Assembly: GCA_015680685.1 (NCBI GenBank)
Contig: MNCI01005943.1
Coordinates: 1 to 64,000, forward strand
Length of the DNA stretch: 64,000 nt
Direction: 5' to 3'
Origin: Gnetum montanum
Lineage: Eukaryota > Streptophyta > Gnetopsida > Gnetales > Gnetaceae
The position numbers and the translations under genes were made by a program. The notes under the pieces were generated by a model. That model did not search any database. It saw only the letters and a list, made by a program, of their open reading frames with translations, and was not told the DNA's origin. Below are positions 11,616 to 23,330 of the stretch, in pieces. Position 1 is the first letter of the stretch, and every line of letters starts with the position of its first letter.

Positions 11616-12519
11616 TTATGAATTGTGATTCATCAAGCCATGATATCAAATCCCCAATATCAAATCCATGATATTGGGTACATGATATCGTAGCGTAATA
11701 ATGATATCAGATACAAAATATCGTGGTTCTTATGTGGGCCTATAAATACACATGTAGGCACACAGGAAGAGTCAGTATTTCAATTAGTTTTTAGGAGTCT
11801 AGGAAGTTGGTATTAAAGGAGGATCCTTTTGTCATTTTTTCTCTCAACCCTCTCTTCTAGTGCATGCCCGCAATGTGGTGATTGTAATTGTACAACATCA
11901 TTTATTTGAGTGTGATGTACTTGGACACGCACATAACTAGAAATAAAGATCAAGATTACTTCATCATTGCAGCATTCACTTAGTTTAATTATTTAATTGT
12001 TATTGTTATTTATTTCTTTTGTAGTTGATATTTCTTCACCATAAACTCCTTAAATGTAGAATGAGTATGACTTAATCACGAGCATTTATGTGTAACTACT
12101 TGGTAATCGACTAGCGTACCTAGGATCTATGCTTGGTAATCCCAGTGGTAGTCATGCATGAGGTCCAAGATGTGTATGGATGGTTAAGGAATGGATGCTC
12201 ATCACACTTATGCTAGTTTAGATTCTCTATCCCTATTTCCTCTTACCATAACTCTCTCTCCCTTTTCCCCCTAGCTTAGCTAAGATTATTTTCCATTACC
12301 TCCAGGAGTAGCATTAGTTTAGGAACACATCATACACCTCACTCTGGACTAAACCATACATGAAAAAGCATATACTAGTCCAGATGGAAAGATAGTGAAC
12401 TGCAATCAATGAGTAACTATTTAGATGCCACAACTAGCCCATCTGTGGAGTTCGACCAGATCGTGCATAAAACACTTGTATTCGTATGGTTGAGTGTAGG
12501 GGTACCTCACCACTCATCA
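11616..12519 (+). mobile_element. Element A 3' LTR
   Basis: 904 bp, starting TTATGAATTG and ending CACTCATCA. The TATA box CCTATAAATACAC is intact near 11740. It is followed by the target duplication GTTAT at 12520-12524, after which the interrupted E LTR resumes. Confidence 0.93.
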
Positions 12520-12524
12520 GTTAT

Positions 12525-12812
12525 TAATTAATTAAAGGCTAATATTTTAATTACTTATTATTTTAATCCTTTTAAAGATAAATAATAATAAAATTATAAA
12601 TAAAAATATCTTACACCTAAATCACACTTTGCCTTATAGATGGAATTAACACAAATGATGGTTGACAAAATAACAACTAGTAGCCCCATGTTTGACTATC
12701 TAGAAAATAAGCTACTTAGGTAGAAGAAGTCAATAGAATTCAATTAGATTAGATTGAGCATAGATGCTTATGATTCGTATAATTGAGCATAGAGAATACC
12801 CACTACTCATCA
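12525..12812 (+). mobile_element. Element E 5' LTR, second part
   Basis: It continues the LTR broken by element A. It aligns with the undisturbed 3' LTR from 44049 onward (ATCCTTTTAAA..., AATAATAAAATTATAAAT...) and ends CACTACTCATCA. Together with 3311-3911 it gives an LTR of 889 bp. Confidence 0.9.
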
Positions 12813-12813
12813 T

Positions 12814-12831
12814 TAACATCATTACTAGCGA
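12814..12831 (+). other. Primer binding site of element E (decayed)
   Basis: TAACATCATTACTAGCGA aligns with the A element site TGGCATCATTGCCAAGGA. The initial TGG has become TAA by two G-to-A changes. It marks the preceding LTR as a 5' LTR. Confidence 0.65.
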
Positions 12832-12959
12832 TGTCTTTTGGTTGTTATGCAGTAAGTATTTAGATACTTAGATCATACAAATGTCATTATAGAAATATAA
12901 CATATCATTATTAGAAAAATAATAATAATTTATTATAGGCATGCTACAAATTAACAAAT

Positions 12960-13731
12960 ATTGATTCTTGACCTATTGATGATCGTAACAAGCAACATGA
13001 TAGGACCATGAGAAATGCTGATGATATACCTTAATAACTTAAGTTTGTCTATGCCCATCTAAATCCTTATTATTTGAACTTCACTTTCATCCTTCATCAA
13101 GATGAGCAACTACATTGGAGAGACTTGAAGGATAGCATGGTATTGTATCCTAATCATGCTATTCCCCACTATTCATGGTATCACTATTAATTTTGGGGCT
13201 TAAACCAAAAGTCCCAAAATACCAAGTGAAGGAACACCTCTTTAGAGACTATCAACCAACAAAAATCCAACTTAGAAAAGATAAACTCATCGGGGTCCTC
13301 CATGAAGCCTCCAAGGATAAGAAGGTCCTAATGACTAAGCCAAATAGATACATGATCATAATAAGAACCATCATGAGCATGATGACTATGATGAACCATT
13401 ACTTGCTACTAGAAGCATGGTAAATATCTTAGATGAAGTACATATTCCTACTAGGCATTAAAGGGATAGCTAGATCAAATGATTTGATATGACTAGCCAT
13501 GATTTCTCTCAATGAAAAAAAATTTTCCATGTGATAGATGAACTCAGGAATAAAACAAGAGAGACTCTTAGGGTCTATCCCCAAGGGAGATTATTAGAAA
13601 TGAGAGCCCACAGAATACAAACGCTTATTGATCAAGTGGAAAAAGAAGAAGAAGGAGAATTAAAAAAGAGAGAAACTAAAAAAGAGTATAAAAAAGATCC
13701 CTCCATTTACAAAAGGAAGTTACATCCTTTT
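12960..13731 (+). pseudogene. gag: gag of element E, amino part and fragment, broken
   Basis: Near 13080 a decayed amino-terminal gag domain reads F-T-F-I-L-H-Q-D-E-Q-L-H-W-R-D-L, matching gag of B, D and F. Pieces of the charged linker follow near 13250-13420. From 13531 the segment IDELRNKTRETLRVYPQGRL, IDQVEKEEEGELKKRE and the K-x-x-Y-x-x-D-P-S linker match the C-terminal part of the gag core. The central gag core is deleted. The copy ends abruptly at 13731, where element F begins. Confidence 0.75.
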
Positions 13732-14663
13732 TGATGAGCAATGAGGTACCCCCTACGCCCAACCATATGAATCATAGGTGTTCACACATGATCTGGTCAT
13801 TTTGTGGACTTTATCATTTCCAGTGCACTAGCACTTTAGGAAGTGAATCTAGCCTTAAGGTCAATCATTATCTTCCCAATTACACTTGTGAAATTTGTTG
13901 GTATGGTTAAGTGTAACTGCAGCATTCGATTTTTTATCATTTTTATGTTTTATTGTTGGATTCTTGAAATGTAGATAAAAAGGAATTTAATTAACTAATC
14001 TAAATTAACTAATCATTTAACTAATTCTAACATAAGTATCCATTCCCACTTTCTGTAGATGTCCTAAACCCATGTATCCACCACTGGATGACCAAGTGCT
14101 AAGCCACTCAATGAACTAAGCAATAATGTTGTTGGGATTACCAAGAGAGTACGTGTTATGCTCGAAGTGGTCATACTTATGTGCATAATCTATTTGTCTT
14201 AATTGCTTCATTAATGTAATAACTAGAAAATAATTAATATCTATTTGTAAACATTTCATAAATAACTAAAAACATTAAATGTATAAATGACATAGATAAT
14301 CTATCCAAAGCACTGCAAGGTTTATCAAAAAGCTAATCTTTATTGTCACCCACACTATTGTGCTCAAGTACAACAATGCTCAAATAAAGATTTGTACACT
14401 TAAGACTCCTGTTGTGGGAACTTAGATGAAAAATTCTAACTTTCAAATAGAAAAAATGCAAGATCTCCACTACAACTACAATCTCTACTTTTTCCATAAA
14501 TGCAACTACACATGCGTATTTATAGCCAACTATAGACACTACATCAATGGGGCCATGTCGATGCATGATTTGAAGCATCAACTAGGCCTCATTGATGAGG
14601 CTTAGATGATGAGGCCATGTCAATGAGGTTTTATTGATGTAGTTGATAGAATGAAACTCATCA
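13732..14663 (-). mobile_element. Element F 3' LTR
   Basis: 932 bp. On the minus strand it starts TGATGAGTTTCATTC (14663), has a TATA box GGCTATAAATACGC (about 14513-14526) and ends with the family terminus TTGCTCATCA at 13732. The polypurine tract lies just outside it at 14664. U3 contains repeated CATTGATG/GATGAGG-type words (14540-14640). Confidence 0.88.
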
Positions 14664-14700
14664 TACCCCCATGACTAAATGAAAACTCATCCTCAAGTTC
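14664..14700 (-). other. Polypurine tract and conserved block, element F
   Basis: On the minus strand TTTAGTCATGGGGGTA abuts the LTR, preceded by GAGGATGAGTTTTCA. This is the same block that precedes the 3' LTRs of A, B and C. Confidence 0.88.
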
Positions 14701-14902
14701 TTTTACAAAATTGGAAAGGTATGGGATTATCGACTGACTTTTGTTCAAACAAAATAAATTGATTGACTTGACAAGAAATAGAGTGTACAGATCAACTTAT
14801 TATGAAAAATGACAGTGTTCAAGACACAAAATTGAACACTATGACTCAAATCTTCAAAATTGGATATCACATTCCTTGATGTTGTGAAGCTGATGGAGAA
14901 GA

Positions 14903-17751
14903 TCAAACAATCCCAAGTGGTGGTGGTTCTTGAGGCTCTAAGGGACCTTCATTGGCTTCATGCACAAGTGGTTGAGGTGGCTGTGGTTGTCTTGTTACTA
15001 TTGAAAATTTAAGAAAAAGGAAGAAAGCATCCAATAGTGCTTCATTTTATCCTTGTTACTCTAGGGATCATGCACCATCCATGCAGCTTCCCCAATGTGG
15101 ATTGGAACGGGCACATCCCAAGGACACAGGATTACTAGAAACAACTCCTTTGCATTGATGAACTAGGAATTGAACTATTTGCATTCGATGTCGAATGCCC
15201 AGACTATGTTCTTTAGCTCTTGGTAATCATTCGTCCATTTGGCTAGCTTCTTAGTGATAGATCATTGATCTTTGAATCACCCTCTAAGAACTTCGAGTTC
15301 AGCATTAGTAACTTCAAGCTTCTACTTGGTGTCTTTGTGGTGCTTGAACTTAGCCTCATATAGCAGATACGAGCTAGCCACTTGTTTCTTGAATTCTGAC
15401 CATGGTCATCTAGTTATCAACATTGCTAGGTTTTCATAATGAAGATTGACCAACTCCATGTACTCTATCATCTCCTTGATTTGCAACTCCTTTAATTAGA
15501 TCTCTACATTGTTGTAGGTGTCGATCCCATCAATGATGGGTTGCCACATCTCTCTTCCTTATTGGAGTTGCTAAAGGGCTTCATTTAGTTTCACCATCAC
15601 TATCTAAATTTGTTTTTCATTCACTTCCTTCTACAGGCCAACCTAGTCTTTGTAGTGATTTTTCACTTTCTCAAACTTGAGTGCTTCATTCTTTAAGGTG
15701 GTGATCTCGATGGTAGACTTTTGACGCAAGGTGCATACCTTCTCCATTGATAGATTGTGGATTTCTATGACCAATTTCCTCAATTTAGTGTTTACCCTAA
15801 CAAGCTGCTCCTACTGTTGATGAATGAATTCTTGCATTTGATCTTTCTAAGCATCAACATTTCATAGGTAATGATTTTGTGCAGTCAATGTTTCATTCTC
15901 TTAGCGCATCCAATTTAAGTCATTCTGGATTGAGTACATTTTAGCTTTTGCTATGGACTATTTGAAGATGGCCATCACTACCTCTTCCTCAACCTTCTAA
16001 AATGATTCTTAAAGCTATTTGATAGCTTCATCCCTTATCATTATTGGGTTGAGGATTTCTTGATTTTCTAGGCACAAAGTTCGACAACCTCTATTGCTAA
16101 GCATTGATTTTTCTCTTGGGTTATTTTTAATTTACCTGCCAAAATAATGCATCTACCCCTTGCATTCAACAACTCTAACTAGGTTGTAGTGATGTTCTCA
16201 AAAAGATCAAAAATGTTTAGAGTCAATTGCCCATTTCCTACTAGTCATTCTAACAATTTTTCATGCTGAGCTACATCTAATTTTTCACTGACCATGCCTA
16301 TGAATTTCTGCACATCTTGAAGTGTAGATCCATATATTACAAACACTATAGGTGCATTCAATGCTTTTGCAACATTTCGACCACTACTTCTACTATTATC
16401 TCCTACCCTTGGTGCTGCATCACCAAGACAGTTGTCTCTTCACCTTCCTCCAACCTCATCAAGAAAGTGGCATCATTCCTAGAGATTTCTAGGAATAGAT
16501 GGTGCATTTCTAGTGACACTGTCACCTCCTGAGTGTTAGGATCCAACCTCAAAGGCAGTTGCATTTGTTGGACAGAGAAAATGGGACCACCTCTCTCTAT
16601 CTTGCTAACTGTTTAAGCCACCTCATTAAGGTGACTCATCATTGGCCAATACATAGATCGATCTACCCCACTCATTCCTATTTGTTGCTCTTATTGACTT
16701 AGGAGTTGTTCTTGGATTTTTTGTAGATGCTCAATGGTTGCATGAGCCTTCAGTGTTATTCCCTGAGTGGGTGGTGGTGGTGGTGGTAGTTCCTCTAATT
16801 GAGTCATCATTGGTTTCTTCTCTTTCATGATCTCGGACCATGAAGCCAAAGTAGTATGCCTAAGTGTGTCATTAGAGTAGCGAATAATTCTTACCCTCTT
16901 GTAAATTTTTTTGATGAGGCATGGAAAGGGCAAGGTCTTCCTTCCATGTTCATTTTCTTTGAAACACTTCTTAATTTCCAATTATAGCAATTATGGAAGG
17001 TTAACAAGGAACTTCCTACTTAAAGCGATGCATGCTTGGGCAAAGAAAGTAGTTACCTTGCTTGTCCTCACCATTGGATTGAGGTGATAGGCTACAATCT
17101 TGAAATAAATCTACTCTACTGATGTGAGTGCACCAAACTCCTTATAGTCCACCTCGTAGCAACACTGGGTCCACTCCTTCTTAGCCTCAGGGTCACCTTG
17201 CATGGATAATTTTTCCAACTATGTTCCAATGTCAAGTAATCCAAGTTCCTGTGTAATAGCTTCTACTAAATAGGACACTTGAATGTCCTTGATCTTAACT
17301 ATGGATCCTGGATTCTAATTATTCTAGAAAAGGTATGTCTCTCCCATGTACCACTTCCCACTAGATGTAATAATTGGCCACATGGGAGAGGTTCACAGTT
17401 GAGTCTTGACATCCTTTGGGGCTTTCTCTAAAAATGGCTCAAAGTTGATCTCTTAAAGAATGGATTGTTGAATCTCTCAGGACTTAATGATATTAAGGTA
17501 GGCTTGGGTGAAAGTGACCTCAACCCTTAGCATGGGACTAATCACTTCTCCTCTTTGTGATTATTTGGTTGGCACTTCTTCCTTTGGAATTTGTTAGATA
17601 GATTCCACTTCGAGTTCCTCATGAAGAGGTCCCATTGCATGGGTTTCCTTTGGTAGTTCTTGGCCTTGTTCTTGTTGGCCCCTTCAATTTCTAGGCCACT
17701 TCTGCTATGGTTGCAAGGGTTCTTCTTGTAAACATTTTTGATTTGGTGCAT
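14903..17751 (-). pseudogene. ORF3 of element F, coiled-coil protein, broken
   Basis: This is the longest ORF3 copy, about 949 codons. On the minus strand an ATG at 17751 follows the acceptor-like TGATTATAG, and the first residues are basic. The globular part carries GETYLF, YFKIVAYHLNPMVR, LEIKKCF and LPFPCLIKKIYKRVRI (17420-16850), matching A, E and J. A run of six prolines (PPPPPP) follows near 16780. The rest is Glu/Lys-rich coiled coil with many TAG stops and frameshifts. It ends QEPPPLGIV then TGA at 14905-14903, the same closing motif as in A and E. The function is unknown. Confidence 0.78.
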
Positions 17752-19860
17752 CTATAATCACAATAAGATCATGGATTAGCAATCACTATGTAACCTTAAA
17801 ATAATTGGGATACCTTATCTCTTAAAGATTTTTACACTTGGCTAAGTTGTAATTATGGCTAATTTAATTAATTTTATTTTCATTTATTTATGTATTTTCA
17901 TTAATAAATCATCCTAAAGGTTGTTGGAAGTGTTAATTTGTGAAAAAGTTGATGTTTATATGTGGTTAAGGTTATTAACCCTTTGAGGGAGTTAGGAAAA
18001 TTTCTAAAAAAAAATTCATTAATTTTTCATTGAAAACCTTAAGGATTGTGACTCCCATGATAAAGATCTTACCTTTGGTAAACACAGGATCAAAAAATTA
18101 AGTGATTTGAACAAACGTTTAGGAAGTTATAAGCTTTGGAAGGTATTGGGCTCTAAAAAATTTCAAAAACTCATCTTGTGTTATGAGAAAATGGCAAAAA
18201 ATTACATGTTCAATGATATATATAGGGTTTTTGTACTATGTTGATGAGGCCTGGTCAACTAGCCCTTGTTAACTAGGGTGGATGCGTCGATGGGGCCTTA
18301 ACAACACAACTATTGACCACCATAGTCAAACTTGAAAAATATGAAGAATGTTTAAGTGAAATTGGTGTCAAATGAAAGCTTAAAAGACCAAGAATAGTAT
18401 GATAGTATGAGAAGAGGATGTTGAAGCTCATAATTTGGAATGAAGAAGAAAATTTCATTTAGTGGATGAATGAAATGAAAGATTAAGGAGCACTGAGTAA
18501 TTTAACCAATGGAAAATGCAAAATATAGAATTGTAGTGATGTCAAAGGTAAGGAACCTAACTAACCAAGCCAAGAGCTATGTAAGTAGGTTCTCCCCATA
18601 GTAGGGTCATGCCCTTTTTTCCCTTACATAACCTGAACTAAGGATTCTTTGGGCCCCATAGTCAATTTAATGATCATGATAAGTTAAGGAAGAGCCTAAA
18701 AGAATATACTCAAGAATCCCAACATATCAAACTAAGACATAGAGCATAACATATAACCTAGTAGTGAGGTGAGTTATGGTAGCATGGATAGATGATAGAG
18801 AAGGTGGAATAGAGTTCTAGATTGAGGTAATAAGAAGTCCCTTGTGGAATCTATGTTTAAAATGACCCAAGAAGTTCGATCTTAGTCCAAACCAAAACCA
18901 TCCACTTCCAGTGACTTGACATTGCCGCTCCAAGACTGATCCACTCACTCAAGACACAAGAGTGCTTCCACAAGAAAACCACCATTTCATAAAGAGAAGA
19001 AAAGAGAAGTAAAATGTGAGAAAGAGGGCCTTAGTTAGAGGGGACCTTCAAGCACAGGTGCATGTTGTTCAAGTCCCATAACTAGTACTTATAGATCGTT
19101 TTATTTTTCCAAGGGGTATGCTTTGAATTCCAATTATTATTTTTATTATTTTTATTTGAAATAGGAACCACACCATGCAAGGACTTATTCATGCTAAAGA
19201 AGCTATGCTTTGAATTCACATTATTTTATTTTCTCTAAATGGAAACCACAACATGCAACGATGTTATTTTGACTTCCTTCGGTGGTTGGTTTGGAATGGT
19301 AAGAAGTCCATGAAAAACACTCAAGAACTCAAGTAAGTAGAAGAGTACAGAGAGTATTGAGCATCCTTAAAGTCACACCCTTTACAAACCTTTGGATCCT
19401 TCCTAATTCTGAAACTACCAAGGTCATCATTTGATTGAAAGTTTCTTTAATGAAAGGGACCTCAAATTCCCAGAACAAGGAAAACCATAGAGTTCATTGG
19501 ATGGGTAGATGATGTGGAATCAGTACTTGTTCCATAAAAAATAAACCATGTTAAAGTCATCAAACATCAAAATTCAAAAATAGAAACTAGACATCAACAA
19601 TCACAACATTAAGCACAAACCATCATTAGTAAACAACAACAGTGACATTGTGTCTTATGACAATAAAGCACTCTTTATGAGAAAAAATAATAAAATATCA
19701 TACTTAAATATAAAGAAAGAAAAATAGATTAAAATATATAAGAAAGTGTAAAATAATTAAGAAATTTCAAAGGTACTAGAGATGATGTAAAATTAGAAAA
19801 ATTTGAAAATCCAAAAATTTGTAAAAAAATAAAAAATGTGGAAAACAAAAAGTAGAAAAA
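17752..19860 (-). other. Element F non-coding spacer
   Basis: No ORF is supported. On the minus strand it begins after pol with an A/T-rich block (19680-19860), then carries AAAGGGTGTGACTTTAAGG near 19378 and a degenerate form of the CTTTGGGGAGGACC block near 18590, both shared with the other elements. It ends at the acceptor-like site before ORF3. Confidence 0.7.
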
Positions 19861-19869
19861 CTAGCATGG

Positions 19870-21310
19870 ATGGCCATCTCCCCCATAACTAAGTTGGGAG
19901 GAGAAGATCCAAAAAATAGAACATGGTTGTCCACTCGTTGAGGTGGTATTTACATTGGCCTATCTTGATTCAAGGAAAGGCTTGACTTGTTGAATGTTGA
20001 TTAGCTATTTTTCACTTGGGTTGTCAAGTTTGTAGATTATCATGGCCCCAAAGGAAAAGGTTTGATCAATTATATAAGATCCCTCCCACAATGTTTGGAA
20101 TTTTTCCTTTTGAGGTACATGTGTAGGGTTCTAGTAGAGGACCTTATCTCTTGGTTGAAGTTTTACTTTCTTGATTCTAAGGTCATCATGTTACTTACTA
20201 AATGCCTTATTCACCTCATTCAAGGATAGGGTCACTAATCAATTTTCATCTAGCATGTTTAGGGTGATTAATCTTTCTCTCTATGCTATACTTAGGTCAA
20301 GGTTTAGATCACAGGCCGTTGAGAGTGTATGGAGCCCAAATTCAATTAGGAGCATTGGAAGTTTCCTGTACACTAACTTATAGGGAGAATAGCCAATAGG
20401 AAGTTTCCAAGTTGAATGATAAGCCTAGAGAGCATCATTAAGTTTTTTATTCCAATCCTTTCTATATTTTCTAATAGTTCATGTTAGTATTTTTGTATTC
20501 TCTCATTTGGTTACCTCTACTTGACCATTGGCTTGGGGGTCGTAAGGTGTTGTTAATTTATGTTCTACCCCCAAGAGTTGCATTAATTTTCTAAATGTGG
20601 CCACAATGAACTGATTTCCATTATTAAAAATTAGTGAATGTGGCACCCCAAACCTATTCATAATATTTTTTTGTAAAATCAATAAGAGCTGTTGGTTCTA
20701 CCCATTTTGTGTAGTAATCAACTGCCACTATAATATATGCCTTTCCATTGGACATGGATGTGATGAGACCCATAAAATCAACACCTCATATGTCAAAAGG
20801 TTCCAATGGTTGAATCAACTATTGAGGACCTTCCATGTGAGTGGTCATCCCCTCATCCTGTTGACAACGTTCACAAGACTTAACAAACTAGTGGGCATCC
20901 CTAAAGATTGTAGGCTAATAGTATTCTACCATTAGGATTTTTATGATCGTGCATCTCCGTACATAGTGGGCTCTACAAGGTCTTTCATGAGCATTCTAGA
21001 GAACACATAGTTGATCTTCATTAGGGACACACCAATAGATCAGGCCATCAGGACATACCTTGTAAAGGTGTCCATTGATTTCCATGAAGTATTTGACCTA
21101 ATGGAGAAATTTTTGCTTCTTTCTAAAATCCAAGTCTTGTGGCATCTCTTGAGTAAGAAGATATGTGAGGATGCTATTATACCATATTATTTTTGTAGGC
21201 ATTTGTTCACTTATTGCTCTCATAAAGAGGATTTCTTCTAGAAACTAATCAAAGAGCAGGCTCTCTTCCTCTTTATTATCCCATCTTAAGCAAGAGAGGT
21301 GATCAACGAC
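19870..21310 (-). pseudogene. pol: Integrase region of element F, broken
   Basis: DNA integration enzyme. On the minus strand the zinc-binding segment keeps H-E-R-P and SCERCQQDE (near 20870), followed by the catalytic core start GVDFMGLITSMSNGKAYIIV with a catalytic Asp (20800-20730). The second Asp region reads in another frame as FNNGNQFI near 20620, and T-T-P-Y...A-N-G-Q lies near 20520. The C-terminal tail ends in a motif equivalent to SHGGDG near 19870 (TTAGTTATGGGGGAGATGGC). Frameshifts and TAG codons are frequent. Confidence 0.8.
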
Positions 21311-21790
21311 CACATTCTTAATTCATTTTTGATCTACCATAGTGAGATCAAGTCCCTGCAAGATCATGAGACAGCGTATGACACAAGGGCTCATCGTTAG
21401 CTTATTCATGAGGAAGTGAATTGCACTATGGTCTGTATGCATAAATACTTTGTAACCAAGCACATGGTGCCTAAAATTTTCTAGTGCATACACCACTTCC
21501 ATTAGTTCTTTTTCCATGGTGGTGTAGGTTAACTGTGCTCCCACAATGCTTGGACTCATGTAGTGGATGTAGTATGGATGTTTCTTATCATCCATCTGTG
21601 TGAGCACTACTCCCAAAGCATAGTTAGATGCATCCATCATAATATGGAAGGGTTTGGACCAGTCTAGTACTTGTAGGATTGGTGTTTCTACGATTTTCTT
21701 CTTTAATTGTTGGAACACATGTTCACATTCCTTGGTCCATATGAAAGGTGCATCTTTCTTTGTAAGCTCCACCAACTACTTTTGCAATCT
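21310..21790 (-). pseudogene. pol: RNase H region of element F, open stretch
   Basis: A 150-codon open stretch (21775-21323) gives a well-preserved Ty3/Gypsy RNase H, which removes RNA from RNA-DNA hybrids. Visible are FIWTKECEHVFQQLKK (connection), the catalytic Asp in MMDASNYALGVVLTQ, the Glu in MEKELMEVVYALENFRHH and the Asp in HTDHSAIHFLMNK. It joins the RT region upstream and the integrase downstream through interrupted sequence. Confidence 0.88.
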
Positions 21791-22283
21791 TAGAGAAAGT
21801 CTCTATGAATCGTTAGTAGTAGCCAGTGTGTCAAAGGAATGATTGAACATCTTCTATGGTCTCTAGTTGGTGTGTTATTCCTTGGATGACCCTTATCTTT
21901 TCTAGGTCTACCTCAATCCCTTTTTGCAAAATTTGGTGCCCTAGCACAATGCCTTCTTAGAACATGAGATGGCTCTTCTGCTAGTTGAGCTGTAGGTTTG
22001 TCTCAACACATATCTTTAATACTTGTTCTAGGTGGGCCAAGGCTTGCTCAAATGTAGCTCCATAGGTGGAAAATTCATCCATGAAGACTTCAACACCACT
22101 ATCAATCTGTTGTTGAAAGATACTAAGGACCATGTGTTAAACAGTTGCAGGGGCATTGCATAGACTAAATTGCATCTTACAATATGCAAAATTTTCCTAG
22201 GGACTCGTGAATGTTGTCTTGGCTTGGTCTTCTGGTGCAATTTGGATTTGGTTATAACCACTATAACCATCCAAGAAACCATA
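21790..22283 (-). pseudogene. pol: Reverse transcriptase of element F, C-terminal half, broken
   Basis: On the minus strand it runs from the gap edge: FLDGYSGYNQIQIAPEDQ with the motif-A Asp, SLCNAPATV, then VFMDEFSTYGATFEQ at about 22088-22045, HLEQVLKICVETNLQLN, and the thumb/connection segment. The active-site box is F-M-D-E (22074-22085), not the usual M-D-D, as in E and C. Frameshifts near 22200 and TAG codons break it. The N-terminal half lies in the assembly gap. Confidence 0.85.
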
Positions 22284-22864
22284 NNNNNNNNNNNNNNNNN
22301 NNNNNNNNNNNNNNNNNNNNNNNNNNNNNNNNNNNNNNNNNNNNNNNNNNNNNNNNNNNNNNNNNNNNNNNNNNNNNNNNNNNNNNNNNNNNNNNNNNNN
22401 NNNNNNNNNNNNNNNNNNNNNNNNNNNNNNNNNNNNNNNNNNNNNNNNNNNNNNNNNNNNNNNNNNNNNNNNNNNNNNNNNNNNNNNNNNNNNNNNNNNN
22501 NNNNNNNNNNNNNNNNNNNNNNNNNNNNNNNNNNNNNNNNNNNNNNNNNNNNNNNNNNNNNNNNNNNNNNNNNNNNNNNNNNNNNNNNNNNNNNNNNNNN
22601 NNNNNNNNNNNNNNNNNNNNNNNNNNNNNNNNNNNNNNNNNNNNNNNNNNNNNNNNNNNNNNNNNNNNNNNNNNNNNNNNNNNNNNNNNNNNNNNNNNNN
22701 NNNNNNNNNNNNNNNNNNNNNNNNNNNNNNNNNNNNNNNNNNNNNNNNNNNNNNNNNNNNNNNNNNNNNNNNNNNNNNNNNNNNNNNNNNNNNNNNNNNN
22801 NNNNNNNNNNNNNNNNNNNNNNNNNNNNNNNNNNNNNNNNNNNNNNNNNNNNNNNNNNNNNNNN
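22284..22864. other. Assembly gap (581 N)
   Basis: This run of N lies inside element F. It should contain the protease-RT linker and the first RT motifs. In C and E the equivalent interval is about 860 bases, so the gap is probably undersized or there is a deletion. Confidence 0.95.
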
Positions 22865-23330
22865 ATTTGTAAAGATAGGTCCCTTATTCTTATTCTTGCA
22901 TCAACCATGCTTAATCAAGCCCTTTCCATAATGATGGAAAAGTCACTTTTGTAGTTGTCAACCTTGATTACTAGAAAATCAGTAGGATAGGACCACCCAT
23001 AAAATGTGGTCACAGTGTCCTCTACTAATCCTAGAGGAATAGTAATCAACTGATTTGCTAATTCTAAATGGATGTTTCTCTTCTTAAGAAGTGATAGGTT
23101 CCAAGCCTTGTACATGTCATGGGAGATGAGGCTAACTCCAGAACCAGAGTTAAGAAAACATTTGCATGGCTCTTGTCTAGTGATATATAGATAAATGAGT
23201 GAACTTCCTGGATCAAGTCTTTTCATAGGAAAATTATCAGCCTTGATCTAGTCAGAAATAGCATGAGTTAGCATTATAGTGCAGATCCTACGTAGCACTT
23301 GGTTGGAAGGGAATTTGAAGGTATTTGATG
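22865..23330 (-). pseudogene. pol: Protease of element F
   Basis: Retropepsin-like aspartic protease of the Athila lineage, which would cut the polyprotein. On the minus strand: ITRQEPCKCFLNSGSGVSLI, where the catalytic Asp is replaced by Asn (L-N-S-G), then HLELANQLITIPLGLVEDTV, GWSYPTDFLVIKVDNYK and SIIMERA. The open stretch is 23226-22915. It is cut by the assembly gap. Confidence 0.85.

Larger units (their letters stand above)
3912..12519 (+). mobile_element. Element A: non-autonomous Athila-like retrotransposon (gag + ORF3, no pol)
   Basis: This is a complete insertion of 8608 bp with two 904-bp LTRs, a tRNA-Asp-type PBS, gag, a long spacer, ORF3 and a polypurine tract. It is flanked by a 5-bp duplication. 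Protease, RT, RNase H and integrase are all missing: the gag tail runs straight into the T-rich spacer that follows pol in other copies. It sits inside the 5' LTR of element E. Over the last 75 bases the two LTRs differ at 7 positions, all transitions, so the insertion is old but younger than E. Confidence 0.92.

Noticed and set aside
22170-22954. Long ORFs of about 250 codons on both strands
   Set aside because: They consist of the assembly gap; only the short flanks are real sequence, which is RT and protease of element F.
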